Positions 40,415 through 52,392 of a DNA stretch of 64,000 bases are shown piece after piece. Source of the DNA: Aselliscus stoliczkanus (taxonomy: Eukaryota; Chordata; Mammalia; Chiroptera; Hipposideridae); NCBI GenBank assembly GCA_033961575.1, contig CM066727.1:151327434-151391433 (forward strand). The letters are read 5' to 3'. The notes under the pieces were generated by a model that did not search any database, was not told the origin of the DNA, and saw nothing but the letters and a program-made list of their open reading frames with translations. The stretch's first letter is position 1. Each line of letters begins with the position of its first letter. A program made the position numbers and the translations under genes.

Positions 40415-41050
40415 TTGATATGACTTCAATCTTCTTAAATTTACTGAGACTTGTTTTGTGGCCTAACATGGTCTATCTTGGAAAATGTCCCATGTGTACT
40501 TGAGAAGAATGTATATTCTGTTTTTTCAAGGTGAAATGCTCTAAAAATATCAACGAAGTCCAGCTGGTCTAAAGTATCATTTAATGCCCCTCTTTCTGTG
40601 GTGATTTTCTGTCTAAAGGGTCTGTCCATTGGTGACAATGGTGTTGAAGTCCCCTACTATGATAGTGTTATTGTTGATCTCTGCCTTTATGTCTGTCAAA
40701 ATCTGTTATATGTAATTAGGAGTTCCTATGTTGGGTGCATAGATGTTTATTAGGGTTATCGTGCCCTTCTTTGTCTTTTATTGTAGTCATTTTAAAGTCT
40801 ATTTTGTCCAAAGTAAGTATTGGTACTCCAGCTTTTTCTTTTTTCTGATTTCTATTTGCATGAAATATCTTATTCCATCTGTAAACAGCATATACATGTG
40901 TTCTATTTTCTTATCCACTCAGCCACTCTCTGTCTTTTGATTGGAGCATTTAGCTCATTCACATTTAAAATGACTATTGATAGGTGCATATGTATTGCCA
41001 TTTTGTTATTTGTATTCCTGGTCTCCCTGGGTTAACTTGTTTACCCCTTT
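40415..41050 (-). pseudogene. L1 ORF2 5' fragment (endonuclease domain, truncated)
   Basis: The minus-strand frame at 40441-40638 reads MSPMDRPFRQKITTERGALN with DLVDIFRAF-like and TFSKIDHV motifs, the APE-type endonuclease C-half. Coding similarity stops after LSKFKKIEVIS and passes straight into 3' UTR sequence. The reverse transcriptase is absent. Confidence 0.88.
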
Positions 41051-41057
41051 CTTTTGT

Positions 41058-41931
41058 TTAAAAAAGCCCTTTTAACATTTCTTGCAATGCTGGCTTGGTG
41101 GTAATGAATTCCTTAAGCTTATTCTTTTCTGAGAAGCTCTTTATTTCTCCTTCAATTTTAAGTGATAGCCATGCTGGGTAGAGCAATCTTGGTTGTAGGC
41201 CTTTATTTTGTGCCACTTTGAATATCTCCTGCCACTCCCTTCTGGCCTGCAAAGTTTCTGTAGACAAGTAAGCTGTTAGTCTAACAGGAGTTCCTTTGTA
41301 TGTAACCTGCTGTCTTTCTCTTGCTGCCTCTAGGATTCTGTCTCTGTCTTTAACCTTTGCCATTTTAACTATGATGTGTCTTGGTGTGGACCTGTTTGGG
41401 TTCAGCTTGTTTGGAACCCTCTGCACTTCCTGGGCATGTATGTTCATTTCCTTCACCAGGGTAGGGAAGTTTTCAGTCATTATTTTTTCAAATACATTTT
41501 CAACCCCTTGCTTCTTCTCTTCTCCTTCTGGTATTCCTATGATTCGAAGGTGGCTCTGTTTCACCTTGTCCCATAGGGCTCTTAAACTATTTTCATTGTT
41601 TTTTATTCTTTGGTCTTTTTGTTGTGCCAACTGGGTGATTTCTGCTATTTTTATCTTCCAAATCACTGATCCATTCCTCTGCTTCATCTGCTCTACTGGT
41701 GATTCCTTCGAGTGTGTTCTTCATTTCAGTTATTGTATTCTTTAGTTCTAACAGGTTGTTTTTTATGGTTTCCCTATCCTTGTTTATGTCCTCGCTAAGT
41801 TCCTTAAACATTCTTATCATCAGTGTTCTAAACTCTGTCTCTGAAAGGTTGGATCCCTCTGTTTCATTTAGTTCCATTTCTAGAGGTTTCTTCTGATCTT
41901 TTACTTCTGACATGTTTCTTTGTTTCCCCAT
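41058..41931 (-). pseudogene. L1 ORF1 (RNA-binding protein), frameshifted
   Basis: Two overlapping frames cover ORF1. The N-terminal coiled-coil part (41593-41931) contains RADEAEEWISDLEDK. The C-terminal part (41058-41687) contains LRIIGIPEGEE, FPTLVKEMNIHAQEVQRVPN and the RRM/CTD-like PRHIIVKMAKVKDRDRILEAA. One frameshift near 41660 separates them. Confidence 0.9.
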
Positions 41932-43052
41932 TCTGGCTGTCGCTCTGGGATTGCTTTGATGTATTAGATAGATCACCAGGAGAGCCCTGGCTGGATCATG
42001 CAGGCACACAGCTCATGGCCCAACACTCCCAGGAAAACTCCCAGTCTCAGCCTGTCCCAATCAGCCGCTCACAGATCAGGCCAAGAAGCCCGACAACCAA
42101 TCACCAGCCTGGCAACTCTGCAAGCACAGTGTGGAGAGCGGGACCTGAGGTGGCTTGCGCACTTCCGCGTCTCAGTGAGCAACCTGTTGGAGCCAGAGCA
42201 CGCCCACCAGGCGTTTCTCTGGCAACACAGCACAAGCCATTCAGAGGGTGGGGATCGGAAGCGGCTCTCGCACTCCCGGGTCTCGGTGAGCAGCCTGTTG
42301 GAGCAGGAGGGCACCCGCCCAGCGTTTCCCTGGCAATGCAGTATAAGCCAGGAGGAGGGTGGGGATCCAAGGCCGAATGCCCACACACGCACTTCAGCGC
42401 AAATTACACCAGACCAATGAGGTCTTGGACCTGATCCTCCGTGGGAGGGCCCAAGCCTGACAAAATGGTGCGCTCCTTACACCACTCGCATGCAGGCTCC
42501 ACACCACGGGAACAACAGTCCAAAAACCTCCAGCCTTTGCACCAAAGGTGCCCAGCTTAGTCCGTCCCCGCAGGCTCCCGGTCCGGCTCACATAGCCACT
42601 CCCTCCACCAGGAAACAGGTAAGTGCTCACCGGCGAGCAAGCCCTGGCGCCGGCCCCACTGATTCTCCAGCCGCTCTTAACCTCACCAAGCTGAGCAAAG
42701 AGAGTCCTTACTAATTTACTGCCGGCTATCTTAGAACTCCTCTTCCCAGCAAAGGAACTCTGGGCTGGTGAGTTTGGTGTGCGGCCGGAGGGTCTCTCCC
42801 CCAACCGGAGAAGCCTCCCCACAGCTGGGACCTCCCTCACGGGGCTCGCCCTCTCTTGTCTCCGCCCATCCTACCAGACCCAACGCGGCCTCCTCTTTAA
42901 GTTCTTCATTTAGTGGTTCTGTTCCTCCAGTGTTCCAGGGACCTCCAGGGTTGAATGCTGTATAATTTGATGATAATTTTGGTGTGATCCTGGGAGGCAG
43001 CACAGCATTTGTCTATTGCACCATTTTACCGGAAGTCTTACTTTTATCTCTT

Positions 43053-44335
43053 GACTAAGGCTTTACACACGTTTTGAATTTTTTAAATTGCACTTTGGTA
43101 TATAAAAACAAAAGACTATATAAAAACAAAAAAAAATATAAGAAAAGATGGCCCAAAAAGATGTCTTCTTTTATCATTTATTTTAAATATATGGAGTCTC
43201 AGTTGGGGTACCATATAAGTTTTCCTCCAAACCAGAGTACTCCTGAGCATGAAAGGGGGAACAATAATTATCCTGGGACAACCAGACAAATCAGGTCAGC
43301 CACTCAACTCTTAAGGCACAAAACATCACTTATTAGGCATTTGTGTCATTCAAAATACCAGTGCCGGATCTATGCAAATCTCACTTTAAGAATGTTTGAG
43401 CCCCTTGGAGGAAGGTACAATAGAAACTAAAACAATCAGTTTTTGGCTTTTTACATAATATTTTGTCATAGCTTCAAGAAAGACCAAACAAACTTATGAA
43501 AAAACGCTTGTTTTAAAAAGCAAAGTTTAAAAATAAGTATCTCAAAGTCTTCCTAGATTTCCAAGTCTTAACTATTCCCCTGTGCTCCCATAATAGATGG
43601 CTTAGGTCTCCATTTAACCTTCTTTCATTCTGATTTTTTGCTATTAAACCATAAGATGATTTAAGAGAAACATGATCTTGATTATGCACTAGTCCTGTGT
43701 CCACAAAAAAATCAAAGTTGTTCATTGTGTTGAAACTATACTTTATAGACATGATAGAAGGGTGAAAAGAGACTCCATGCTCTGGATTAAATATTTATAC
43801 TGAATAAATCAACCTTTCAAACACCTTGGTAACCAGGCTCATTCATCTTCACCAAAAAGTCCTATCAATTTAAATTACATTTATGTAATAGTAAAGACTT
43901 TCCAGTTATAAAGTTTCTTCCCTAAAATCAGGTTTTAGAGTTTCCACCCTTACATTCACAGTATGAACTGTAGGGGAAAAAAATGCTAAGACCCATTATC
44001 CATGTCCTAGATATGTACCAAAATATATCCCGTCAATTCCACATCTTTATCCGATTGTTGGTCCATGCTTTATAGGCCTTTTTGTGCAGGCTTTCCAAGC
44101 AGCTGTGGTATGAAACAGGGAAAGGAAAAAACTCAAATATTTTAGTGTCTTCTTCCCACATATTTTCTCTTACAAGACAGATGATGTCTTATAGTTCCTT
44201 CAGCTCCTGACAAAATATATCTGTGCTCTCAAGTCAAATAAATCATCAAGCATCTACTATGTTTGTGGCACTATGTTAAGAACTATAGTGGCCATGGTCC
44301 TCTATGAGGGAACAATGTTGACAATTAGAGTATAA
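43053..44335. other. intergenic, unassigned
   Basis: No gene or clear repeat recognised. Confidence 0.4.
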
Positions 44336-44339
44336 GGCA

Positions 44340-44530
44340 ATATTTCACAAACTTTAGTGGGTATCAGAATCACTTGGAGGGCTGGTTAAAACACAAACTG
44401 TTGGGCATCTCACCCCTAAGCTTTGGATTCATTATGTCTGTGGTGAGGTCTGAAAATCTGCTTTTACTCAAGTTCCCAAGTGATACAGATGATGCTGGTC
44501 TGGGGAACACACTTTGAGAACCACTGGTAT
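44340..44530. mobile_element. MER5A-type hAT relic
   Basis: 'tatcagaatcacttggaggg' through 'cacactttgagaaccactgg', diagnostic of MER5A. Confidence 0.85.
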
Positions 44531-44673
44531 GACATACAGTAAGTTCTGTGAGGGAAGGAGAGCAAGAAGTGGCCACAAGAAAATGTAAGAGTCCTTTACA
44601 CAATTTGGGGGAGGTAAAATTTCTTTTAGCACAATTCTGCCATTCTACCATCTTTTCAACAAACTTAATTTTT

Positions 44674-44749
44674 GTTTTATTTTGTTTTGTTTTTTGAGGG
44701 CAGTGTCACTGGCCCTCATATGTGGGACCTGAACCGGGGCTGCTGGCAT
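44674..44749 (-). mobile_element. SINE, type S, 5'-truncated
   Basis: Only the 3' two-thirds are present, with the head missing after 'gggctgctggcat'. A perfect 17-bp TSD, CAACAAACTTAATTTTT (44657-44673, 44750-44766), shows that truncation occurred at insertion. Confidence 0.92.
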
Positions 44750-45161
44750 CAACAAACTTAATTTTTAAGAATTTCCCATTTCCTTACCTATCTGTTCATT
44801 AAGCTTTGCCAAAGTGATATTAACAACGGTTTATAAACTTTGACTTACAATTTACATAATAGATGCCATCATCAGAAAGGGTATTAGGGGTTATTTGTCA
44901 CTGAGTCCAGAGGAAAGAAACTGCCTAAAAATCAAGGAAAAACACAGAGAACTGATTTCTCAAGTACCCTGGTAACTATTATAAGTAATGTGGATTACAC
45001 AAATATATAACATTTACTTATTAGGACACAGTGAATTTAAAGTTTAAACAACAACAACAACAAAAATCACTACTGATTTTCTCATTTATCCTGTGTCATC
45101 CAGAATTTCTAGAATTGGATGTTGGCTGTTCTTGGCAAGCTCCCATTAGTAACTCTTTTTT

Positions 45162-45610
45162 TTTTTTTTAAAGATCTTATTGGGGAATTGGGGGAGGGGA
45201 ACAGCGTTGGGGATTCGGGGAAGGGGAACAGACAAGTTGCTGTCTTTTTGTTCTTCAGTCTAGTTGCAGAGGACGTTGCTTCACTGGCCCATGTTGGTAT
45301 AGTCATTGCGCTCTTCCCAGATGAGGCAGATCGGACACCGGCCTCTGGATGTTGCTCATGGCGGCTATTGGCAGCTCATGCTGGCTGCCAGCTGCTCACG
45401 CTGGTTGCCGGCCACTCACTGTAGCCTATGGAAGCCCACTACAGCAGGGGCTGCAGACTACACTGTCTCCGGGGCTAGCACAGCCCAACTCCAGGTGGAG
45501 CTGTTGTTAGCTGTAGAGGCCAGTGTCACTGGCCTTCATATATGGGATCTGAACTGGAGCCGCTGGCATCCCAAAACCAGCTCTTAGCGAATGCGCCACT
45601 TGGCTGGCCC
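45162..45610 (-). mobile_element. SINE, type L
   Basis: Full-length minus copy with TSD AGTAACTCTTTTTT (45148-45161, 45611-45624). Confidence 0.93.
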
Positions 45611-45847
45611 AGTAACTCTTTTTTAAATAAATTTATTTTCATTGGCTCCCCAGTGGAAGCAACTCTCCCTGCTACTTTGCCTAAAAAATTGTAACCAGCC
45701 CTAACATTTCACCCTCCTCTAAAGCAATACTTCCCAATTTATCCAGATCAATAAGAACATCTATTATGTTCCCCTATAGATCTCCCATTTTAAAGTATTT
45801 TGCAACTGTATTTATTAAATAATTTTCATATTTTTAATTATACTCTT

Positions 45848-45957
45848 TTTTTTTTTTTTTTTTGAGGACAGTGTCACTGGCCCTCATATGTGGGACCCAA
45901 ACCGGGGCCGCTAGTGTCCCAAGCCAGCTCTTAACCACCGCGCCACTCGGCTGGCCC
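45848..45957 (-). mobile_element. SINE, type S
   Basis: Minus copy with perfect TSD TAATTATACTCTT (45835-45847, 45958-45970). Confidence 0.94.
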
Positions 45958-45970
45958 TAATTATACTCTT

Positions 45971-47155
45971 AACTACCAATCAGAAACCACAATTAGATGT
46001 GAGAACTAGGAATTAGTTGACAACACTCAAACCAGAAACAAAGAAATTTAATAACTTAATCTTATGATGGGCTAAAGTTAAACACTGAAAGCCTCTAAAG
46101 AATCTCAAGGACTACTGAAATTCATTCAATCCTAAAAGCTGAGAAAACTGATTTTCTAACAAAGATTTTTTTTTTGTAATCACTAGAGTGCAAATCTGTC
46201 TTTTATTCATTAGCGCAAAGTCTTTGTTTTTAATTATTTACTCCAAAATATAATCTATAATTTAGGGATAAATGTTAGCATATCACCAGATAGAACCAGC
46301 AAGGATTAGATTCAGTTTAAGATATTAATCCCAGCTATCTTCTAGAACAATCCTGTGTAAATGCCTTGGTCTCTCATTGTTTTTTTCCTTTTCAAATATA
46401 TTCAACCTGGCTGAAAAGCCAGTCTGAAAGAAAGCTCAGCAGGGCTCTCAGATAAAGCAGAGACTTTCTGGGTTGGAAAGAAACAAACAAAACATTTAAG
46501 AATAGAAAGAATAGATGTGTGGTCCATTTTTATTTTCAAATCCACTGAAAGGCAATTTGGATTTTTTGGGGTTTGGTTTTCTTTTCCTTTTTTTTTTCTT
46601 AAATTGGTGGGCTTGTTCACTGGTGTTAAATGGAACAGCTTTATGAGTTGAGGAGCCTGTCACCCTGACAAGGCATTACTGAAAGCAGTGAAGCCTTTGG
46701 ATTTTGGATTCAGGTTAGGTACCTACTCCCCATCCTCTCAAGCCCTCAGCTCTTTGTTTCTCAGGAATTTCAGTATGCAGGTATCTGAAAGAAAATACTT
46801 ATGGGTCAGAGTAACAGTGTCAAAATTTCACCAGATTATTGCAATTTAAAGCTTGAAAAAAAATCACATTTTACTTGAAATCACAATGGCTCCACCTATC
46901 TGCATGAGTGATGTTGTCACAAATTCAGAGGTTTAGGATTTCATAAAGATTACTTTAAGATATTCTTAACAATCTGAAACTGATTTGCCAACACAGCAGC
47001 TTTTTCTAAAATGCTTTGCACTAAGCTTGCAATGAAGCTTTTATTCTTAGCAATTATCTTTCAGGAAGCACTTTATCAGCTTGCTCCTCCTTCACAGGAA
47101 ATCATCCTAGGCACCCAGGTGAAAGAAGAGCGTTTGTAAATTCAAAACAGTGCCT
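45971..47155. other. intergenic, unassigned
   Basis: Nothing supported. A partial MER5-like fragment begins at about 47160 ('gtcagtggttctcaaccctg'). Confidence 0.45.
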
Positions 47156-47261
47156 AGGTCAGTGGTTCTCAACCCTGACTGCACATTAGAATCATCTGAG
47201 TAGCTTTTTAAAAATACCTATGTCCAGCCCTTTCTGATTAGTTGGTCGGGGATGGGATATT

Positions 47262-48215
47262 GGCACAGTATGAGGTCTAGATGAGTTCACAAACTCATCT
47301 AGAAAAAGTGCTCCATATCTCCTTGCTGAATATCACTATGGTCACCTTCAAAGTACTCCTCTGTGGAAGCTATGCACCGATGCCAGCGCTTAGTCCACCC
47401 TTCAAAGCAATTTTGGAACTCTTTTTCTGGAATGACAATCAGAGCTGTCGTCCTATTACCCTTGATGTCCTGAATGTCATAAAAACATCTTCCTTTCAAT
47501 ATTTCCTTTATCTTCAGGTAAAGAAAGAAGTCATTGGGGCCAGATCAGGTGAGTAGGGAGGGTATCCCAATACAGTTATCTGTTTACTGACTAAAAACTC
47601 CCTCACAGACAGTGCCGTGTGAGCTGGTGCAAGAGCTTATGATGCAAGAGCTCCTTCAGGACCATCTTTGCACACACCTTTCTCATGTCAAGATTTTCAG
47701 TTAAGATTTTCCTAACTCTATCAATGTTTACTTGGTCTGCTATGCTTCTCATAGCCAGCTGATGATTTGACTCACAATTCGCCACATTTTCGCAATGTTT
47801 TCATCAGTTCTGCTCACCCATTACTGGCCACCCTGACCTCTCCATCAGTGACGCGTTCTCTTTCCTCAGAAAAACATTTAATTCATTTGTAGGCTGCCGT
47901 TTTCTTCATGGCATTATCCTCATAAACTTGGACTAACATGTCCCTGATTTCACTTCCACTTTTGACACGCTTAACAAGAAATTTAATGTTTGTTCATTGC
48001 TCTAATTCAAGCTCAGACATTCTCACGACAGCACACAAAAACACACAACAATGAAAGCCACTCAGAAAGACACCGCCACACATAGACACGAACACAGCTG
48101 TGAGACACTGATATACCAAGTTATGAAACCTTACCGAGCTGTTTGTACAGTGCTGCCAATGTAAGCACACGGTAGCAAATTCCCGAAGTTAATTGTCAGA
48201 CTGCGTATGTATGTC
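47262..48215 (-). mobile_element. decayed mariner transposon, copy B
   Basis: Same family as 30604-31830. The right end carries GTTAATTGTCAGAC. The minus-strand translation has the helix-turn-helix-side KFLVKRVKSGSEIRDML block, HQLAMRSIADQVNIDRVRKI, and the C-terminal blocks ILKGRCFYDIQDIKGN and EKEFQNCFEGWTKRWHRCIA. Stops, frameshifts and a central deletion remove the HDNAP region. Confidence 0.85.
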
Positions 48216-48270
48216 TTAAAAGCTCTCCAGATGAGTCTTAACATACAGACAAGATTAAGAACCATTAGCC

Positions 48271-48455
48271 GGAGCAGCTGGTTAGCTCAGGCGGTTAGAG
48301 CACAGGCTCATAACACCAAGGTTGCCTGTTCAATTCCCACACGGGCCAAGGAGCTGTGCCCTCTACAACTAGATTGAAGACAACAGCTACTTGACTGGGA
48401 GCTGACAGGCCCTGGTAAAACGCACTGTTCCCCAAAAAAATTTCAAAAAAAAAAA
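48271..48455 (+). mobile_element. SINE, type V (VES-like)
   Basis: TSD ACCATTAGCC (48261-48270, 48456-48465). Body 'caaggagctgtgccctctac', end 'ctgttccccaaaaaaatttc'. Confidence 0.92.
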
Positions 48456-48515
48456 ACCATTAGCCTACAAGAATCGCTTGGGCCTAACTTCCATCAATAC
48501 ATTTCTTTTAAGGAT

Positions 48516-48919
48516 TTTTTTTTTTTAAAGATTTTATTGGGGAATTGGGGGAGGGGAACAGACAAGTTGCTGTCTTTTTGTTCTTCAGTCTAGTTGCACA
48601 GGACATTGCTTCACTGGCCCATGTTGATATCGTCATTGCGCTCTTCCCGCATGAGGCAGATTGGTCACCGGCCTCTGGATGGTTGCTCACTACAGCTATT
48701 GGCAGCTCACGCTGGCTGCCGGCCACTCACTGTAGCCTATGGCAGCCCACTGCAGCAGGGGCTGCAACCTACACGGTCGCCAGGGCTCGCAGCCCAGCTC
48801 CAGGTGAAGCTGTTGTTAACTGTAGAGGGCAGTGTCACTAACCCTCATATGTGGGATCCGAACCAGGGCCTCTGGCATCCCAAAACCAGCTCCCAACCAA
48901 TGTGCCACTCAGCCAGCCC
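48516..48919 (-). mobile_element. SINE, type L
   Basis: Minus copy with TSD CTTTTAAGGAT (48505-48515, 48921-48931). The 'aacagcgttggggaatcggg' segment seen in other L copies is missing here. Confidence 0.92.
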
Positions 48920-48931
48920 TCTTTTAAGGAT

Positions 48932-49940
48932 CTTAATGTGAACCAAAGGCTGCAAAGCACACTCTCTTCAGCCTGGGATGATAATAAATTTTTTTTTAAA
49001 AAGTTGAAAATCATATTTACAAATTACTTATATAAAAATAAAATGTTCCCTGCCATGATTCTTTCCACTAAAGTCACATTCAGTTCTGCTGTCTAGATAG
49101 TCTAAGTCACATCGAGGCTCTCTATAAACCACAAAAATGTTCACCCAAATCCCAATATTTCTGCACCCAAACTGATCTCCCAAACTGCTTCCTATACCTT
49201 GAACAATATAAAAATTTTTGTCATATCACATTTTTACTTCTTGGTTTTGAAAAACAGCACCAGATCTACCTGTACTGTCAACACCTTCCTTTTTTCCCCT
49301 GTCTAACCTTCAAAGGTCACAAGTCTTTTTCTCCATAAAGTCTTCCCAAGTCACTTTGGGCTCCACTGATTTCTTCCTAATATGAATTTAGTCTCAACCA
49401 CTTCTTTGGCATGTTATACTGTCATTTAACCTTTCATCCACTTTGAGGCCTATTTGCCTTACCACTTTAGGCAAAGAACTACTGCCTATACCTTTTATTT
49501 GTATCACGGTTTCCAGAACAAAGGCTCTCACAATATGTGTGTGTTTGGGTTTCCACAACCAAGTTAGAACTCCAGCCCTCTTTACCTCTTCAACTCCTTT
49601 CATTGAGTTCTCTCCTTAACTCTAAAACTTCCTTTTAATCCAACAATGACATCCATCCTACCAAGCATTCTAAGATACTACTGACTTTATAATGTTGAGA
49701 TTCTCCAACACGTGCCAAACAAAAACAACCAGATCCCTGTCGTTGGTGAGCATTTGTTTTGTTTAGTTTGGTTGTTCTGTCTACTGATCTCCTTTACAGT
49801 TTTCTTCTTCCCTTCCCTCAAAATCTCAATTACCGTTCTATGTAGACAACTGCCACAAACAAGGCTTCTTTCCAACCAGCATCTGACTTTTAACCAGTCC
49901 CATTCCCTCCTCCAATGCCCATTTCTAAGCCCCCGTTCTA
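48932..49940. other. intergenic, upstream of GTSF1
   Basis: Pyrimidine-rich, possibly with L2 debris at 49260-49500. No gene is supported. Confidence 0.4.
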
Positions 49941-49949
49941 TTTTCTAAG

Positions 49950-50300
49950 ATGGCTGCCAGGAAGCTCAGCAAAGCGCTGCGAGTTCCACCCACGCAGGGG
50001 GGACTCCGGGAGCCAGAGGCAGATGAGCTGAAAGATGGGTGGTGGGAAAGCAAGGAGCTAAAAGTGGATGAGTGGGAGGGGTGGCCTGAAGAACCGGAAG
50101 GGCCTGAGCAGGGAACCGTGGGCCCAGCACACGCCAGAACCCAGATCTGCGTCACAGGAAGTGGGGGCCCCACCCCTCCGGAAGTGAGCGTTGCTAGATC
50201 GCGGAGGTGGAGCGGAGGCGACCGCGGGGAGAGCGTGTTGTGACTGAGGTAGGACAGGCGTCCTGGCCCTTGGGGCCTCCAAACTACGCGCCGTTAGTGT
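49950..50300 (+). promoter_or_regulatory. GTSF1: CpG-rich promoter / first exon, probably GTSF1
   Basis: About 21 CpGs in roughly 330 bp, far above the surroundings. Two ETS/GABPA-type sites: CCGGAAG at 50094 and CCGGAAGT at 50178-50185. A CRE-like TGCGTCA lies near 50149. A donor ACTGAG|GTAGGA at 50250 would end a non-coding first exon. An open frame (49950-50243) exists but its coding status is unproven. Assignment to GTSF1 rests on position and strand. Confidence 0.6.
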
Positions 50301-50346
50301 GCTGGGATACCTTCACCATGTGATATCTTCTCTTTTCCGCCCATAG

Positions 50347-50634
50347 CCCTTGGCCGAGTGGCTTCTCAGTGCAGCTGTTTTGGCTACCGGTGGTTCCCCC
50401 ACCGCTTCGACCCCTCGAGGGCCTGCCTAGCTGCTTTGTCTGTATTCAAGTTAACCACGTTCCCACCTTCACCTGTGTAGTCCCGTTGCTTAAATCTACT
50501 CTGAATACTATGTTTAAAGGAAGAGAAACTGTTTTACTGAGTCCCCAGCTCAGTTGCTTCAGATTTCATCAGCCCCTAAACTCCACGGTTTTGTGTAATT
50601 TGTCCATTTCACCACGTCTAGTACCAGGGAAAAG
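50347..50634 (+). other. possible 5' UTR exon
   Basis: A pyrimidine-rich acceptor 'ttccgcccatag' precedes 50347 and a consensus donor AAAAG|GTAAAG follows 50634. This is based on splice motifs only. Confidence 0.25.
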
Positions 50635-50639
50635 GTAAA

Positions 50640-51657
50640 GATCACCTGTTAGCAGTTTGATGTGAAAAATATTTAAGTGGACAAGACTGGATAATGAAAC
50701 TAATGATTCCATTGCCCTTTGTCAACTGAAATTGGCCTTTTTGCCCCCAAAAGATAGGGTGGCATCCTACAAGTTGCTGAATTTAGTGCTGATCACTTTT
50801 TTAAATGCCTTAAAATCAAGGAACATAATACTTGGTTTTTCTTTACAAACCTCTTATGTTTTTATTGAAAAAGGATAAAGTAACTATGTATAAGTAAAAC
50901 ATATCAAAAGGAAGGTCAGAATTTCTTAATGCAGACATGAAAAATTTTCTTACGACCGTTTCGCTAATGATTGTAATTCACAAATAGGCTCTACAGCAAA
51001 TTACTAAACTAGAGTTCCAGCTGATCACTTGTATTTCTTAGCATAGATTCCAAGGCTGCTTATGTCATAGAATGCGGGGGGGGGGGGTGTGGAATTGTAT
51101 GACAGGCCAAAGGAGAGCTTGCTTTACAGACAACAGCTGTAAATTTGGCCAATTTGCAGAAGTTTCTTATGGGTATGGTTTTATATAAATTTAGTTTTTT
51201 CCTATAATGATAAGTTTATTTAATCACAATGCTCAATAGGGGGGGGATCTTCAGTGGAAGAGGATTCAAACTACAAAACCATTTATTTTAATCATCCATA
51301 TTTGTGTTACAGATTTGTTCTTTTAGGACTGTGTTATCCATAAAATGGGCAGTTCTTAAGTCCTAACATTCAGCAGTTTTCCCTCAATACGTAGAAGGAA
51401 TGGATATTAACTGGAGGGATTAAGTAACCAAATCTGTTCATTTTTGCATAGGTGATTGGGGAGCAAAGGGAAGATGAGGCATCACTGGAAAAAATGTAGC
51501 ACTTCCTGACCATGTTTAAGAAAAGTCATAGAAATAGTAAACTAAAATGTCTTTGGACATATTGGATGGATTAAGTATATATACTTTCTGACCTAGGCTT
51601 CCAGAATTCCCAGTTCCCAGAGTGGAGCAAGACAGGCAACCTGCCCATCCTGGGTTT
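50640..51657. other. 5' intron of GTSF1, unassigned
   Basis: No repeat recognised. A 12-base G-run lies near 51077. Confidence 0.45.
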
Positions 51658-51760
51658 GGGGTTTTTTTTTGTTTTTTTTGAGGGCAGTGTCACTGGCCCT
51701 CCTATGTGGGACCCAATCCGGGGCTGCAGCACTTAACCACCGCGCCACTCGGCCAGCCCC
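51658..51760 (-). mobile_element. SINE, type S, internally deleted
   Basis: Minus copy missing the anticodon-arm segment ('ctggcttgggaagccagc' absent). The TSD is ATCCTGGGTTT (51647-51657, 51762-51772). Confidence 0.88.
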
Positions 51761-51942
51761 TATCCTGGGTTTTTTTAAAGAACTTGAGAGGAGAGCTTTA
51801 AAATCACACCCTATTTCTTGTTTATCTTGAAGTTTAAATAGTATTCTTGTGGTCTTGCCCTCACTAATATTAAATAGCGTCGAACCCTAATACATGGTAA
51901 ATAGTGACCGGCTATTGTAATGGCCTTACAAGTAGACTGACA

Positions 51943-52053
51943 AGGACCCACCGAGTGGCGCGATGGTTAAGCGCTGGCTTGGGAAGCCAGCGGCCCCGGT
52001 TCGGGTCCCACATATGAGGGCCAGTGTCACTGCCCTCAAAATAAATAAATAAA
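51943..52053 (+). mobile_element. SINE, type S
   Basis: Degenerate head 'ggacccaccgagtggcgcga', otherwise intact. The TSD is AGACTGACA (51934-51942, 52054-52062). Confidence 0.9.
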
Positions 52054-52347
52054 AGACTGACATTTTATCACCTCAGTACAGTTTAAATTAGTAGTCATAT
52101 TTGGTTTTTCTTAACTATTTGTGAGCCCTAGAATGTATTCCAAGCGTGTGAATTAGGCAATGGTTTGAAATGCTTCAAAGCAGGAAGGAATGCTTTAAAG
52201 AGGAAAAAATGTTTCGGGGAGTGGGGCACTAGGCTTCCTTATATTGAATTTGGATAGCTTCAATTCCAGTTTGACTCCATCTTTTAGGGCCACCCTTTGG
52301 TACATTTCATTTCCAATTCCCTGAATCACTGCTTTTTTTTTCCCCAG

Positions 52348-52392
52348 CACTTGGATTTGGCTCCTTCATTTCCAACATGGAAGAAACTTACC
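52348..52392 (+). CDS. GTSF1: GTSF1 first coding exon (5' UTR 52348-52376; residues 1-5)
   Basis: Acceptor ccccag|CACTTGG. ATG at 52377. It encodes MEETY plus one base. Donor C|GTATGT. Confidence 0.92.

Larger units (their letters stand above)
39867..43037 (-). mobile_element. young L1 retrotransposon with large internal deletion
   Basis: Inserted on the minus strand with a 15-bp TSD, TTACTTTTATCTCTT (39852-39866, 43038-43052). Order along the minus strand: a GC-rich 5' UTR (43037 to about 41932) beginning CTTCCGGTAAAATGG, ORF1, the start of ORF2, a deletion junction near 40415, a C/G-rich 3' UTR, and a poly(A) shown as T-run at 39867-39882. Length is 3.17 kb against about 6 kb for an intact L1. 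Confidence 0.93.

Noticed and set aside
41296..41745. 149-codon plus-strand frame
   Set aside because: Antisense shadow of L1 ORF1, which is recognisable on the minus strand.
41998..42840. Several 90-148-codon frames on both strands
   Set aside because: They lie in the GC-rich L1 5' UTR, where low stop density makes long chance frames.
42490..42965. GC-rich block resembling a CpG island promoter of a host gene
   Set aside because: It falls entirely within the L1 insertion and is the L1's own 5' UTR.
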